Positions 33,515-43,760 of a DNA stretch of 64,000 nt are shown one piece after another; within the stretch, counting starts at the first letter, position 1, and each line of letters starts with the position of its first letter. Under the pieces are notes generated by a model, which saw only the letters and a list, made by a program, of their open reading frames with translations, was not told the DNA's origin and searched no databases. The DNA lies in the NCBI GenBank assembly GCA_023213395.1, contig CM041465.1, positions 163,129,741 to 163,193,740 of the forward strand, written 5' to 3'. Position numbers and translations under genes: made by a program. Origin of the DNA: Cycas panzhihuaensis. Lineage: Eukaryota > Cycadophyta.

Positions 33515-33945
33515 AGTCTTGGGTCAAGATAAACTTTGATGGTGCCGCTTAAGGGAATCCTGGCCGGGGAGGTATCCAGGGACCACTTAGGGTCTCCCCT
33601 TTGGGCTTTCATTGAATTTTATGATTGCCGACAAACCATTATCTTTGAGATGCACGCTATGCTTAAAGCGCTGGACCTCATGGTGGAAAGTAATCATCGG
33701 AAAGTGATTATTGAAGGGGATTCTGAGGTTGTGGTGAGGTCCCTGAAAGGGGAGGTCACTCCATCGAGATTCCAATTGCTATTCAATGATGCTAAGGAAA
33801 TCATCAAAAGAATGCTAGATGTCCGTATTAAGCATACGTTGAGAGATGGGAATAAACCACAGATTTTCCGCAAATTGGGAGTGAGACAAATGGCGTGTCA
33901 AATTTGGAAGTCGGATTTTCCTGTGGATCTTTTGGTTCGATAGAG
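33515..33945 (+). pseudogene. LINE-3 RNase H domain
   Basis: WVKINFDGAA, a stop, and GNPGRGG start the domain at about 33520-33570 (first Asp kept). The next part is in another frame at 33536-33943: HAMLKALDLMVESNHRKVIIEGDSEVVVRSLKG, with EGDS kept, and IKHTLRDGNK. One frameshift lies between the two. This is the ORF2 end; the 3' UTR and poly-A follow. Confidence 0.9.
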
Positions 33946-34129
33946 AAGGACTTGATGATACAAAGATGTAGCCGTGGGGCTTGTCCCGCTTTTGTTTTCT
34001 TGTTTCCTGCCTGTTCAGGGGTCATCACGGACTTATACTTATACCCTTTGCCGCGACACTTTTATGATGTACTAGGTTGTGGGATCCTCTCCAAAACCCA
34101 CTAAATTTCATTTTTATTTAATAAAAAAA

Positions 34130-34145
34130 AAAATAATCTTGCATT
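34130..34145 (+). repeat. LINE-3 right target duplication
   Basis: AAAATAATCTTGCATT, overlapping the end of the poly-A run; identical to 32796-32811. Confidence 0.92.
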
Positions 34146-34216
34146 GTTCTATGCCACTAGGAAAAATTATGGCCATCAAAAATAGGAAATTGTACTTGAT
34201 CAAGATTGATTGCCAT
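34146..34216 (-). pseudogene. Element E gag, N-terminal part
   Basis: Start at 34216: MAINLDQVQFPIFDGHNFS, a stop, WHRTMQDYF. This is the start of a UBN2-type copia gag (P.F.G.NF..W...M). LINE-3 begins directly after, and the frame continues at 32811 with ITHNL when LINE-3 and one duplication copy are ignored. Confidence 0.85.
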
Positions 34217-35492
34217 TTTATTAATAAAAACTTTAATACATAAAAGGATATACATTTACCAAGCTAAAGAAGTTAATAAATGACAAACTGATATGATTTC
34301 AAATATATATTTTTGAAAGAAATGTAATGCCCTTTGAAAATGAATTAACTAAATGCAACTTTTATAGGTGCAATAGGGAAATAATTTTTTAACAATGATG
34401 AATAAGAAATGTATTTCAATAAATGTATACCTTTTGAATAAATGATAACCTTATAAGATATAATTTCAGATAAAATTTAATATAATGAATATATAAGCAA
34501 ATTTAAAGTGTAACAAATATCCTCTTAAATATGTAAATATGAAATAAACTTTGAAAATGAAAAATAAAATATTAGAATAAGGTATATTGGTGTATCTTAA
34601 ATACTCAAGTTTAGTAGCTTTAAAGCTATACTACACAATATCAGAATAACATGTAACTTTACCAGTATGAAGATTAATGAAAGAACTACTCAATGGAACT
34701 AACTATTTTGAAAACGGGTTCCTGCAAGTCAATATTTTGATGAACTAAATGTATAGTCCTTGTTTTAAGGCCTAACAGGAGCAAAGAGCTCGAAATAGTA
34801 TAAAAATACTAATAAAACTTTATAGAATGCTGTAAAATAGTCAATTGTAGTTTATAAGGTCGTTCAATATACTTTTCAATTGAAAATTTGAGAAATAATA
34901 TATATAAAATGTGTAATAATGTCAGATTAGAGGCTATTATGTACTTCAACTTTAATGGTTTTAAAAATCTAAAAAACCACTTCAAAACTTATAAAAAATA
35001 ATGTCAGTTCGAAGAGGAGTGAGTCAGCTTCCTAACAAAACTAATGGAATTGAATTATATTATAAAAGAAAAAAGTTATAATGAAAATGGCAACAAGTAC
35101 TTTTATGGTAAAAATGTTTAAAAAGTGCTAAAAAGCACTAAAGTGTGACTTTGGTCGATTAAAATAATTCTTAAAAAATAAAATAAATAAAAGGTAATGA
35201 AGCTTGTTGATAATAAATAACTACAGAATAGATCCAGGTAGAAAATAATCTCCCGGTGAGAAAATATAATCTGATAAAAAAAGGTTTTTATGAAAAAGTT
35301 CAAAATGGCTTAAAAAATGAATGACCGACTTTAAACTGACTGATAATGGGTCAAATCAGCTCCAAATGGGTCATATGACTAGTCAAAATTGCACTACAGA
35401 AAATTTTAGATATAATATGATAGGTTTTGTTAGAAACTAATGATCTAGTGAAGCATTATGGCAAAAATTTGCCAATTACCCTATCTAAAATG

Positions 35493-35536
35493 AAAAAAAA
35501 GAAAAAAAGAAAAAAAGAAAAAAAGAAAAAAAAAAG
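35493..35536 (+). repeat. A/G microsatellite
   Basis: Five or more units of about eight bases, one G followed by a run of A (GAAAAAAA-like). Simple-sequence expansion inside element E's leader. Confidence 0.9.
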
Positions 35537-35849
35537 TTATAATTTTTAAATTGGCCCCTTTAGTAATATGCTATGATCACATAAGAGGGAATGTGACCAA
35601 GGAGCTAAGGTTTGAGGGGGCTTATACCTTTAAACCCCAAATTTGAACTTTTATATAATAAAATTTAATTTTTTGAAACTTTAAAAATAAAAAATATATG
35701 AAACATACAAAAATGAATTGAAAAGAGCATCATCGTCTGGGCTGCCACCTTCGCTGTTGCATGAGGAGCCATTGGGAGACACTGTCACTCTCATCTGCAC
35801 CGCCTTTGGAGATCACCAATTGCAGGGATAGTGGCATTGGACAGTGGGT

Positions 35850-36066
35850 ATGAATGAAGCCTACCATGTGTTTGACAAAATGTCTATCAGAGACGTGTTT
35901 ATATAGACTACGATCATTATAGGATATGCTCAGAACTAGCAGGGCAAGCAGGCCTTGGATTTGTTTTTCCAAATGCAATGGGATGACATTAAGCCTGACC
36001 ACTTCATGTTTACCAATGTCTTGAGCACATGTACCAGCGTGGAAGCTCTGAAACAAGGGAGAGAGA
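35850..36066 (+). pseudogene. Captured PPR-gene fragment in element E leader
   Basis: The plus strand, antisense to E, encodes NEAYHVFDKMSIRDVFI, a stop, TTIIIGYAQN, a stop, then QGKQALDLFFQMQWDDIKP and DHFMFTNVLSTCTSVEALKQGRE, all in one frame. This matches two consecutive units of a PLS-class pentatricopeptide repeat protein (family: VFDKMPERDVVSWTxMIxGYAQNG; ALELFxQMQ; KPDxFTFxxVLSAC; LxxGKxIH). PPR proteins are organellar RNA-binding factors. The first stop stands for the conserved Trp. Similarity fades after 36066. I infer transduplication of a host exon piece. Confidence 0.85.
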
Positions 36067-37020
36067 GTGCATTGGATAGGGCAGAGGATAGAGCAACCGA
36101 GAGGGGAGGGTTTATGTTGTCTGCGCAAACTATTTTTTTTCAGCCTCAAATTAAGTTGACCAAGCAGGAATTTGAGGAAGGTTTTGAATCTCGTATCCAC
36201 CACAATGCATCTAGAAGTGGCACATGAGCAAAAATCACATGCAGGTTAATAGTTGTCGAGATCAGAGTTTTCTTTATTTACTTGTCATGGGATGGAAAGT
36301 AGTTTTCCAGTTCAAGCAGGCACAGACTGAAATCGACAGATATTTGAAAACCATTCTTCTCATTACACTTGTTAACACTATGCTGAAGGAATGACTATAG
36401 GTCATTGATAAAGACCAGAGGGAATACACGCTTAACAAGGAGGGGGAGAAGTTTAGCTCAAGTGAGACTACCTGTCTCACTAATTATGCTCAACAATTTT
36501 TAGACAATAGTGCAATAATTATTCAATGCTTACATGACATACACTGAGTTGCATAGTTCTTGGAAAATTGGATATTTTGGCAGTACTAACTTGGTAGTTT
36601 AATTATGAGTACATGCCTTGACTCGTAGTAGGACAGACTCAAGAAATGAGAAATGACATGACCATTTTCCTTTGTTATTATTATTTTTTTGCATACAATG
36701 CTTTATTCTATTGAAGTTAGGGCACATTCATATATCCATTATTGGTGAATGCACAAGTTCTTCCCATTATCATGCAAATTGAGTGGGCTTAGTTATCATG
36801 GGGTGCAATGGCCTGCAATAAAGCTCCTTGAGCTTTTTAATGAAGTACACGTGTGTACCTGTTGATACCAAATGGGGTATTAAGCTTGAATCTGTTGTCA
36901 AATCCTTGGAAGAATATAATAGTAATCAAGAAATTGCTAAAAAAACTTTGTAGAATGGTTTAACACCCTAGAGATACAAGACCATGTATAATTTCTCTAG
37001 AGGAGACTTGTCAAGCTTTT
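36067..37020. other. Unassigned stretch in element E leader
   Basis: Less AT-rich than the filler on both sides but with stops in all frames. No family is recognised. It may be the continuation of the captured host segment or UTR-like sequence; I cannot tell. Confidence 0.35.
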
Positions 37021-37429
37021 CTTTCTATCCATCAATGCACACACATATCATTTTTTTTTTTGGGTGAAAAAAAGGAATGATGGTGGTTTTAAGCTCCTAA
37101 AACAACCAAGAGTCTAAAAAGACTAAATAGATATATCAAAGAACCATGAAGGCTCTTTCTGAGTTGAACATATACCAAACTCAAAATCTTATAAGTTTAT
37201 TCCAAAAAATAAGGAAAGATAAAAAAAAAATATTGAAATCTGGTTCAAGTGCTTTTGAGTACTTTTCTCTTTTATTTTGTTTGTTGTTTTTTTGGTGATT
37301 CAATAGAGCGCAAATAAACTAGAAAATTTTCAAATACAACAGAAATATATCAAATAAATAAAATGCGTATATATTTGAATTTGAAATATTTTAAATATGT
37401 GAAGCAGATATATCAGATAAATGAGAGAT

Positions 37430-38170
37430 ATATGTTTTAGATCTAAAAATAAATATGAAAAACCTGGTAAACAACTATAGAACTTTTAAGGACAAGATCT
37501 TCTTCAAACTTTCAAATGCATTCTTCTAATAGATAGATCTGCTCTATATGCTTCTCTAGAAAGATGAATATGCCCCAAAATTTATAGATTTAAAAGAAGA
37601 ACTTAAAAAAATGGTTAAATATATGAAAAAATATACAGATCTGAAAGAAAACTTAAATAAATGTTGTAGATATAAAGTAAATATGGCAGATCTGTAGCCA
37701 ATATTACAGATCTGAAAGAATGTATAGCAGATCTAAAGTAAATATTATAGATCTGTAGTCAGTATTGCAAATCTAAAATAAATCAACCAGAAAATGGTGA
37801 AATAATTAATAAAATAAGCAAGTCTAAAAGAAAACTTTAATAAATATTGTAGATCTTAAATAAGTATAGCATATCTAAATAAAATATTGTAGATCTAAAA
37901 TAAATAAACTAGAAAATAGTGAATAATTTATAAAATAAGCAAATCTAAAAAATATATAGCAGATATGAAAAAACATATAACAGATATGAGAAAATATATA
38001 GAAGATTTGAAGGAAACTTGAGTAGATATTGTAGCTGTAAACAAAATAAACCAAAAAACTGTTAAATATTTGATAAAATGAGCAGATCTGAAGGATATAT
38101 AGCAAATCCAAAGAATATGTACCAGATCTAAAGTAAAATATAGCAGATTTGAAAAACTTTAAATAAATAT
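37430..38170 (-). repeat. AGATCT-rich repeat zone of element E
   Basis: At least ten AGATCT palindromes occur in about 740 bp, usually as GCAGATCTGAAAG- or TGTAGATCTAAAAT-like units alternating with AATATT-containing spacers. Spacing is irregular, about 20-80 bp. The same motif zone occurs in E2 at 63060-63530 on the other strand. It lies near the primer site in both copies, so it is a family feature of the 5' leader. Confidence 0.85.
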
Positions 38171-38589
38171 TGCTTGCAGTTGAAATCCTGTGTAGATATG
38201 AAAAAGTATTAGATAAAAAGACGAAATATGCTTGAAAAATGCCAAATATATGATAAAAATATATAAAACTTGTTAATAAAACCTCTTGTGGAGTGATAAA
38301 ACTTGATGTTTACTGTTTGTAGCTATATACTTACATAAATCTGGAAAAAATCTGAAATATCTTTGTTATAGCACAAGTATATCTTCAAGAATAATCAAAT
38401 CTATGATAAAAATATATAAGAATTTGCTGAAAAAACTTGCAGAGAATGAATATAACCGATATTTCTTACTTGTGAGTAAATTTGCTGTAGATATCAATAA
38501 ATCTTCTTACTTCTTCAAAGAAAACTTCAACAATGGATCATAAACCCGGTCTAATACCAAATGAATGAAAAATAATTCAGCTAAACTTG

Positions 38590-38601
38590 GCTCTGATACT
38601 A
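38590..38601 (-). promoter_or_regulatory. Element E primer-binding site
   Basis: GCTCTGATACTA on the plus strand, so TAGTATCAGAGC on the element strand, two bases from the 5' LTR. Same variant as in D and E2. Confidence 0.88.
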
Positions 38602-38603
38602 GA

Positions 38604-39009
38604 TGAAGGAAAAATAATCATATAGAACATGGCAGAACATGAAAGAGATAATCATAAATCAATACATCATTGTTGCATAGTAGCATAAATACATAAAACT
38701 TATATATTCAATCCATTATTGTAGAAGAGCATTACAAATGTCCAATATTATAGGTGGTGTCTAAAGACACTAGGGTTGGACACCCCTCAAAATATATAGT
38801 TTGGAGGAGGAGAGAAACTCCTTAACTCCTAAAATTTAAATAATAATAAAATAATATAAACTTAACTTAAAATAAACTTAACTCAAATCAACTAAACTTA
38901 CCTTATACTTACCTACACATGTGAGCACCCATATGTATAAATTGAAGAGTGTGAGATGTGCACTCCTGGTTGGAAGGTGGGAGTGGGGTGATGAGCATTA
39001 ACCCCAACA
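38604..39009 (-). repeat. Element E 5' LTR
   Basis: Plus-strand TGAAGGAAAAATAATCATAT to TTAACCCCAACA. Followed by CATCC, then D's last LTR bases ATCA, then CCCAT. Confidence 0.94.
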
Positions 39010-39018
39010 CATCCATCA

Positions 39019-39960
39019 CCCATGGAATAGCCTAAAGTATTAGTCTCCAACTCAAATGGTTTTTGTAATGATGGTAAGGTTAATATTGAAACTTCACAAA
39101 TTTTCTACTGTAGAAGCTTGAAGGCTTTCTCTTGCTTATTCTCCTAATGAAAATTTGTATGCCCTCTTGTCAATGCATGTAGAGGTACTACAATTTGAGA
39201 GAATTTAAAAATAATTTTTCTTAAATATTGACAAACACCAATAAAACTCCTTATCTCTATGATTATATTGGGTGTGAACTAATTGAGAATGACTCTACTC
39301 TTTATTGGGTCAATCTTCAATTCTCCTTCTCCAACTATAAATCCCAAGAAGATAAGAGATTGCTTCCTAAACTTGCAATTATTTAGGTTAAGTTTTAGCT
39401 ATTGTTGTTAAAAAACTTTGAGTACTTACTTAACATGTTGGAGGTGCTCTTCCCAAGTCTAACTAAAAATTATAATACAATCCAGATAAACAATAATAAA
39501 ATCATCATTAAAAGGTCTCAATACTTTATTCATCAACCTCATAAAGGTGGCAAGTGTGTTGCATAAACCAAAAGACATTATTATCCAATCGAATAACCCT
39601 TGGTTTAATTTGAAAGCTATCATCCAAGTGTCCTCCTCTCATATTTGAACTTGATGGTAGCCTGATTTCAAGTCCAACTTGCTTAAATATCTTGTGGACT
39701 ATAGCTGGTCTAATAAGTCATCTATCCATGATAGGGGATGCTGATTCTTTATAGTGATCTTATTTAATACTCGATAGTCAATGCACATTCTCCAATCTCC
39801 ATCTTTTTTTGGCACCAAAATAGTATGTGAACTGTAAGGGAAATAACTTGGCTTGATCTCTCCTTGCTCTAAGAGTTCTTGAATCATTATCTTAATCTCC
39901 TCATTCCCCAAAATTGAGTTCCAATAAAGACTATGATTAGGCAAAGGTGAATTGGAAATT
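39019..39960 (-). pseudogene. Element G reverse transcriptase and RNase H start
   Basis: The open N-terminal piece 39699-39944 reads EQGEIKPSYFPYSSHTILVPKKDGDWRMCIDYRVLNKITIKNQHPL, diagnostic for gypsy RT. Next come KYFSKLDLKSGYHQVQ, MSFGLCNTLATF and the active site FIIVYLDCIIIFS near 39490-39510, where YLDD has become YLDC. The RNase H start PFELETNTLGYSMG ends at 39019; the Asp of the expected TDAS is Asn. Confidence 0.92.
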
Positions 39961-40393
39961 AGCTAAATTTCAAGCTCAAATTCCCTCTTAGGGGCATCTC
40001 TTTTGGCTCTTAGAATACCTCATTATACCTATTATTTAGGCCTTCAATCTACTGCAATGATTTTCTATCCATTACTTGTGTTAAGGACTTTATTTGCTCC
40101 TTTTCTTCCATCTTTTGCTTTACCATCAATAGCATAAAGTTTTTACAAGCATTAATTAATCACTTTTCTTGTTGGGAGGATATGACGGAGAACTTCTTTT
40201 GAGGTTTTGATACATTAATTAGATATGCTTTACTATCCTTGATGAGTCGAATCTTTCTCAACCTCATGTGATGAACTCCATCTCTATCATAGAGATATGG
40301 GCTATCAAACACAACCTATGAAACATCCAAAGGAACCACTTTGTATTCAACCTTATCAATGAACCTTTCTGAAATTATAAACTTGAATTTGCA

Positions 40394-40645
40394 TTAGTGA
40401 GTAACCTGTAGTTCTAAATCTTTTTGTAGCCATCCAAGAGAATATGGTTTTGGATGTGCATGCATCTTTAATCCTAACTTCTTCATTAATGCCTCTGAGA
40501 TTAAATTCTTTTGGCTTCCTCCATCAAAGATGGCATCAACCATACTTTGTTTCACCTGGATTCTCACCATGAAGAGCTCCTCTTTAATATATGGGTCAAC
40601 CTTTTGATGGATGTCTTTACATTCAACATTAGCCATGAGTATCAA
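40394..40645 (-). pseudogene. Element G protease
   Basis: VDAIFDGGSQKNLISEALMKKLGL matches the gypsy retropepsin active site (DSGSxxNLI...KLGL); DSG has become DGG. The frame is open for 83 codons. It lies between the gag knuckle and RT, as in gypsy polyproteins. Confidence 0.88.
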
Positions 40646-40759
40646 CTTCCCATTGGCTCCTTTAGTACTACAAATGTCTTCTTCTCTTGTAGTATTGAGT
40701 AAAGCTTTGCCTTCAATTTTAGCTTTATCTTTTCCCTTATTCTTAGGCTACTTCTCTAG

Positions 40760-41731
40760 ATGTAAAAACCAATGATGTTCTATGCTATATCCTACCCACT
40801 TGCAATGCATGCAAGAAACTTTGATTTGAGTGGTACTGGCTTGCTTCTTCTTGCTAAAACCCCTAATTGGTTGTTATCTTGCTTTTCATGAAAACTTCTT
40901 TCCTTGTGGAGATTTATTACTATCTTCTTGAGGTATAGACCTATTCCTCTCTGCATAGATCTTCTTATTCCTCTTCTCGATAGCAATTACTTTCTTGTTA
41001 GCCTCATCAAGAGTTTTCACTTTGAACAACTAGAGTTCTTATTGAATATGTTGGTGTAGACCTCTAATATATTTCAACATTATATCTTTACCAAGTAATA
41101 AAATGCCCAACACAATAACTTACTTTTGAGATTCTATTATATAATCTTAGATATTTTGACCCCTTTCTTGTCTATAGTATTGCCATTTAATCCAATGTTA
41201 TTCTTCATGTCTAATGGGATAGAATTACTTCTTGATAAGGGATTTAAATTACTGCGATATTATCTCAGCCACATCATGGGATTTAAGATACATATTCCAC
41301 TAAACCAGTACGTGCTTAGAGGGTTTTAGCCTAGAAAAAGTGATCCCTTACTAGTTCATATACCCATATATTAAGAAATATGTTTCTAATTGATCTAATC
41401 GATTACCCAACTTCTCAGCATCTAAAGTTCTATAGTAGATGGGTAATTCCAATATTATCTCAACTTTAAATGGATGTGCTATCATGGACTTCTCTAAAGA
41501 TGGATTTTCATATCTTCCCTCCTCATCTTGCTAGCCATTTGTAGGCCCTTCTTGGGTACCTTCACTTGTATCCTCTTTTATCAGTTCATCTTCTTCTTTC
41601 TTCCTACCTTTGGCTATGGAAGAGGATGCACCCTATTGAGATACAAGTTATGCCACAAGCTGAGTCAATCTTTTAAGATTTTTCTCCATCCTCAAGAATC
41701 TTTCCTCCATATCTTCCTCTGGATCTGTCAT
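40760..41731 (-). pseudogene. Element G gag
   Basis: A start at 41731 (MTDPEEDMEERFLRMEKNLKRL) and a retrotrans_gag-type core: EIISQ, a stop, FKSLIKK, a stop, FYPIRHEE and KWQYYRQERGQNI near 41120-41280. A knuckle, CMHCKWVGYSIEHHWFLHLE, lies at about 40750-40810, where His and the third Cys of CCHC are lost. Stops are frequent. Confidence 0.85.
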
Positions 41732-41876
41732 ATTCCTTTATTATATATGCTCCCCTTTAAGAGGTTCAGTCAAAGGCTATCTAGTCACTTACTATTTAAA
41801 CCTAGTTTTCATAAAATATTTTTAACATAACAACAGATGAGTTTTCTTGCCCCAACTCCTAAGGGCTGAAAACCAC

Positions 41877-41888
41877 ACTTTGATACCA
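41877..41888 (-). promoter_or_regulatory. Element G primer-binding site
   Basis: ACTTTGATACCA on the plus strand, so TGGTATCAAAGT on the element strand, a Met-tRNA-type site used by many plant gypsy elements. About seven bases separate it from the LTR stub. Confidence 0.8.
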
Positions 41889-41895
41889 AAAATAT

Positions 41896-41920
41896 TGATC
41901 TAAATTAAATGGAAAAGTAA
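41896..41920 (-). repeat. Element G 5' LTR stub
   Basis: Twenty-five bases from TG to AAAAGTAA resemble 21923-21949 with small indels. LINE-2 follows directly. Confidence 0.65.
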
Positions 41921-41927
41921 TTTTTTT

Positions 41928-42800
41928 GTTTTGATTAGATAAAAGAAAGAATCTTGGGTTTTGAACTAGGATCCCAAAACCTTTTACATCAAGTTCGCAT
42001 CAATCTAATTAGCAAGGTGGCCATGATAAGCCCATGGCCTAACTAAACCCTCTCAGAATAGCAAAACATCCTTGCCATGACAAGCCTAGTGGCTAGCTCT
42101 ATTGCTTCACTCTATTCCCATCTTCCTCAACCAGTCTCTTTATTTCCTTTAGTAGATCCTCTCTGTAGACTCAAGCTCTTATGTGATTAACCCCTAGTTA
42201 GGTAATTTATCTGCCACTCTATTACCTTCTCTGTAGGTGTGTGTCAAGTGATAATTTTCAAGTCCTCATAGAACTTCTTGAGTATCCTTAATTATATCCT
42301 GAGTTCTCCAATCTAATATAGATATACCTTTAAGCAGGTTGATCACATTAAGTGAGTCCCTTTCTAGGATCACCTTGTTATGACCTCCTTGTATAACCAT
42401 ACAAACAGCTTTCCTCATAGCTTCCATCTCATCCTTGTGGTTTATCTGGTGACTATAGTACTTAGCATAGCCCACATAACCTTCCCTTTTAAATCTTTAT
42501 AAATACCCTCACCCCTAGCTTCTCTTAGGTTATCTTTCGAGGCCCCGTCAAAATTAATCTTCATCCGAGGGTCTTTTGGGGGGTTCCAAATACAACTTCT
42601 TTTCCACTCATTTGAAATCCTTGTGGTTATTCCCCACCTTTTCAAAATAAAGCTTTCTCTTAGCAATGCTTTTTGATCCTCTCTAGGCTTCATATTTCTC
42701 CCTATCTTCGAGGTGATGATGTTAAAAATTCTAGTCTCATCCATCTGCTTATTTTGGAACACCCTCATGTTCATCTCCTTCCATTGATTCCACATCATTA
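41928..42800 (-). pseudogene. LINE-2 RNase H domain and 3' UTR
   Basis: MKINFDGASKDNLREARGEGIYKDLKGKVMWAM (42442-42560) begins the domain, then KDEMEAMRKAVCMVIQGGHNKVILERDSLNVINLLKG (42266-42475) in another frame. FDGA and ERDS Asp residues are kept. The start MMWNQWKEMNMRVFQ at 42798 is the end of the zinc-binding tail. Decayed 3' UTR runs to the poly-T. Confidence 0.9.
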
Positions 42801-43760
42801 ATAGAAGGGGGGCTTTCCAAATGCTAGATAATCATATGCTTCTGAACAGGTTGCTCTAGGCTAGCCATTGATCTACCAAATGTTTTTAAGGGACCCAACA
42901 AACCTCAAAGAGGTCCATTATTGACCTCCACACCCCTAATAAAGATGTAATGGAGGACAATATAATCTACTAACTCCTCCTTGTTGCAATAGAGGACATA
43001 CTTATTTAGCATTACAAAACCTCTCTTCTTAAGGTTATCCACTGTAAGAATTTTACTTTTTAGACATGTCCACCAAAATACTATAATCTTAGGAATCAGG
43101 TCTAATTTCTAGACCCCTTCAAAAAGTGATAACTTTCAATCTCCCCTTTCGAGGCACAAGAAATGATATCCTTGTTTGACTGTATAGTCCCTAAACTAGG
43201 ATGATAACCATACCATAGAATCTGCTACCCCTCTCTTTGGGATATAATACTTCTTAATTTCTTTTAATAAGACTTCCACCCTTTCCTAAACTGCAGCCTC
43301 CCCTCGAAGGTCCTTAAAGCTCCTCCATTTTCTCTCCAATCCCTCCCCACTCTAATAATCCTTCATGTAGGTCCTATAGCTTCTCCTGCACAAGGGCTAC
43401 AAGGGGGCTAACTCCTCCCTTCTACTAAATTTCTCATCTCCACACCATACATCCTCCCAAAATTGTATGGTTCTCCCATCTCCCAGCTTCCAATGAGCTC
43501 CAGCCTTTAGCATACTTCTATATTTTAGGATGCTCCTCCAAATGGTAGAACCATTGGAGGGGAGCAGGTTCTCTTTTAAAAACTGACTACCCTAGATATA
43601 TTTATGAGAAAGGATCTTGTCCCATGTGCCCCCTTACTTTTTGGTCAAACGCTAGCTGATCTTTACCACAAGAGTATTATTATATAATGGTAGTTGTCTA
43701 AGGTTGAGTCCTCCTGCCCATTTTGGGCGGCATACCTTCTCCCATTTTACCAAATGAATT
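42801..43760 (-). pseudogene. LINE-2 zinc-binding RT tail
   Basis: Readable blocks: GGTWDKILSHKYI-like near 43600, IRSILKY...HWKLGDGRTIQFWEDVWCGD near 43430-43540, PKRGVADSMVW near 43200-43245, and LIPKIIVFWWTCLKSKILT near 43040-43100. Same order as in LINE-1 and LINE-3. Stops are common. Confidence 0.85.

Larger units (their letters stand above)
32812..34133 (+). mobile_element. LINE-3, 5'-truncated L1-type insertion in element E gag
   Basis: A 1.3-kb plus-strand insertion with a 3' poly-A run (34123-34133) and a 16-bp exact target duplication, the signature of target-primed insertion. It holds only the zinc-binding tail and RNase H of ORF2. It is clearly richer in GC than its surroundings and still has an intact duplication, so it is among the most recent events. 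It belongs to a LINE type related to LINE-1 and LINE-2. Confidence 0.95.
34217..38589 (-). other. Element E 4.4-kb leader
   Basis: No retrotransposon coding sequence. It contains very AT-rich filler (34217-35690), an A/G microsatellite, a PPR-gene fragment, an unassigned stretch less AT-rich than the filler (36067-37020) and an AGATCT-rich repeat zone. Leaders this long are seen in non-autonomous LTR elements rather than copia elements with full coding capacity. Confidence 0.7.
31728..39009 (-). mobile_element. Element E, gag-only LTR retrotransposon (TR-GAG-like), inserted in D's LTR
   Basis: LTRs of 404 and 406 bp, duplication CATCC at 31723-31727 and 39010-39014, primer site and polypurine tract on the minus strand. 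The only retrotransposon protein seen is a copia-type gag. There is no integrase, RT or RNase H. The 5' leader is 4.4 kb, with AGATCT-rich repeats and a captured PPR-gene fragment. LINE-3 lies inside the gag. Such gag-only elements depend on an autonomous partner for enzymes. A second family member, E2, starts at 62445. Confidence 0.92.
39019..41920 (-). mobile_element. Gypsy element G, 5' segment
   Basis: Carries gag, protease, RT and the start of RNase H of element G, a primer site and a 25-bp stub of the 5' LTR. The left edge is the CCCAT duplication of copia D. The right edge is where LINE-2's poly-T (plus strand) begins at 41921. The rest of the 5' LTR is not found beyond LINE-2. Confidence 0.9.

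Noticed and set aside
33121-33775. Several minus-strand open frames in LINE-3
   Set aside because: Antisense to the zinc-binding tail and RNase H of LINE-3; GC-richer sequence gives fewer chance stops.
35730-36203. A 157-codon minus-strand open frame
   Set aside because: It is antisense to the PPR fragment and has no family resemblance; the plus-strand reading explains the sequence.
37430-38170. AGATCT array as a CRISPR-like or origin-type array
   Set aside because: Spacing is irregular, units are short and degenerate, and the context is a plant retrotransposon leader.
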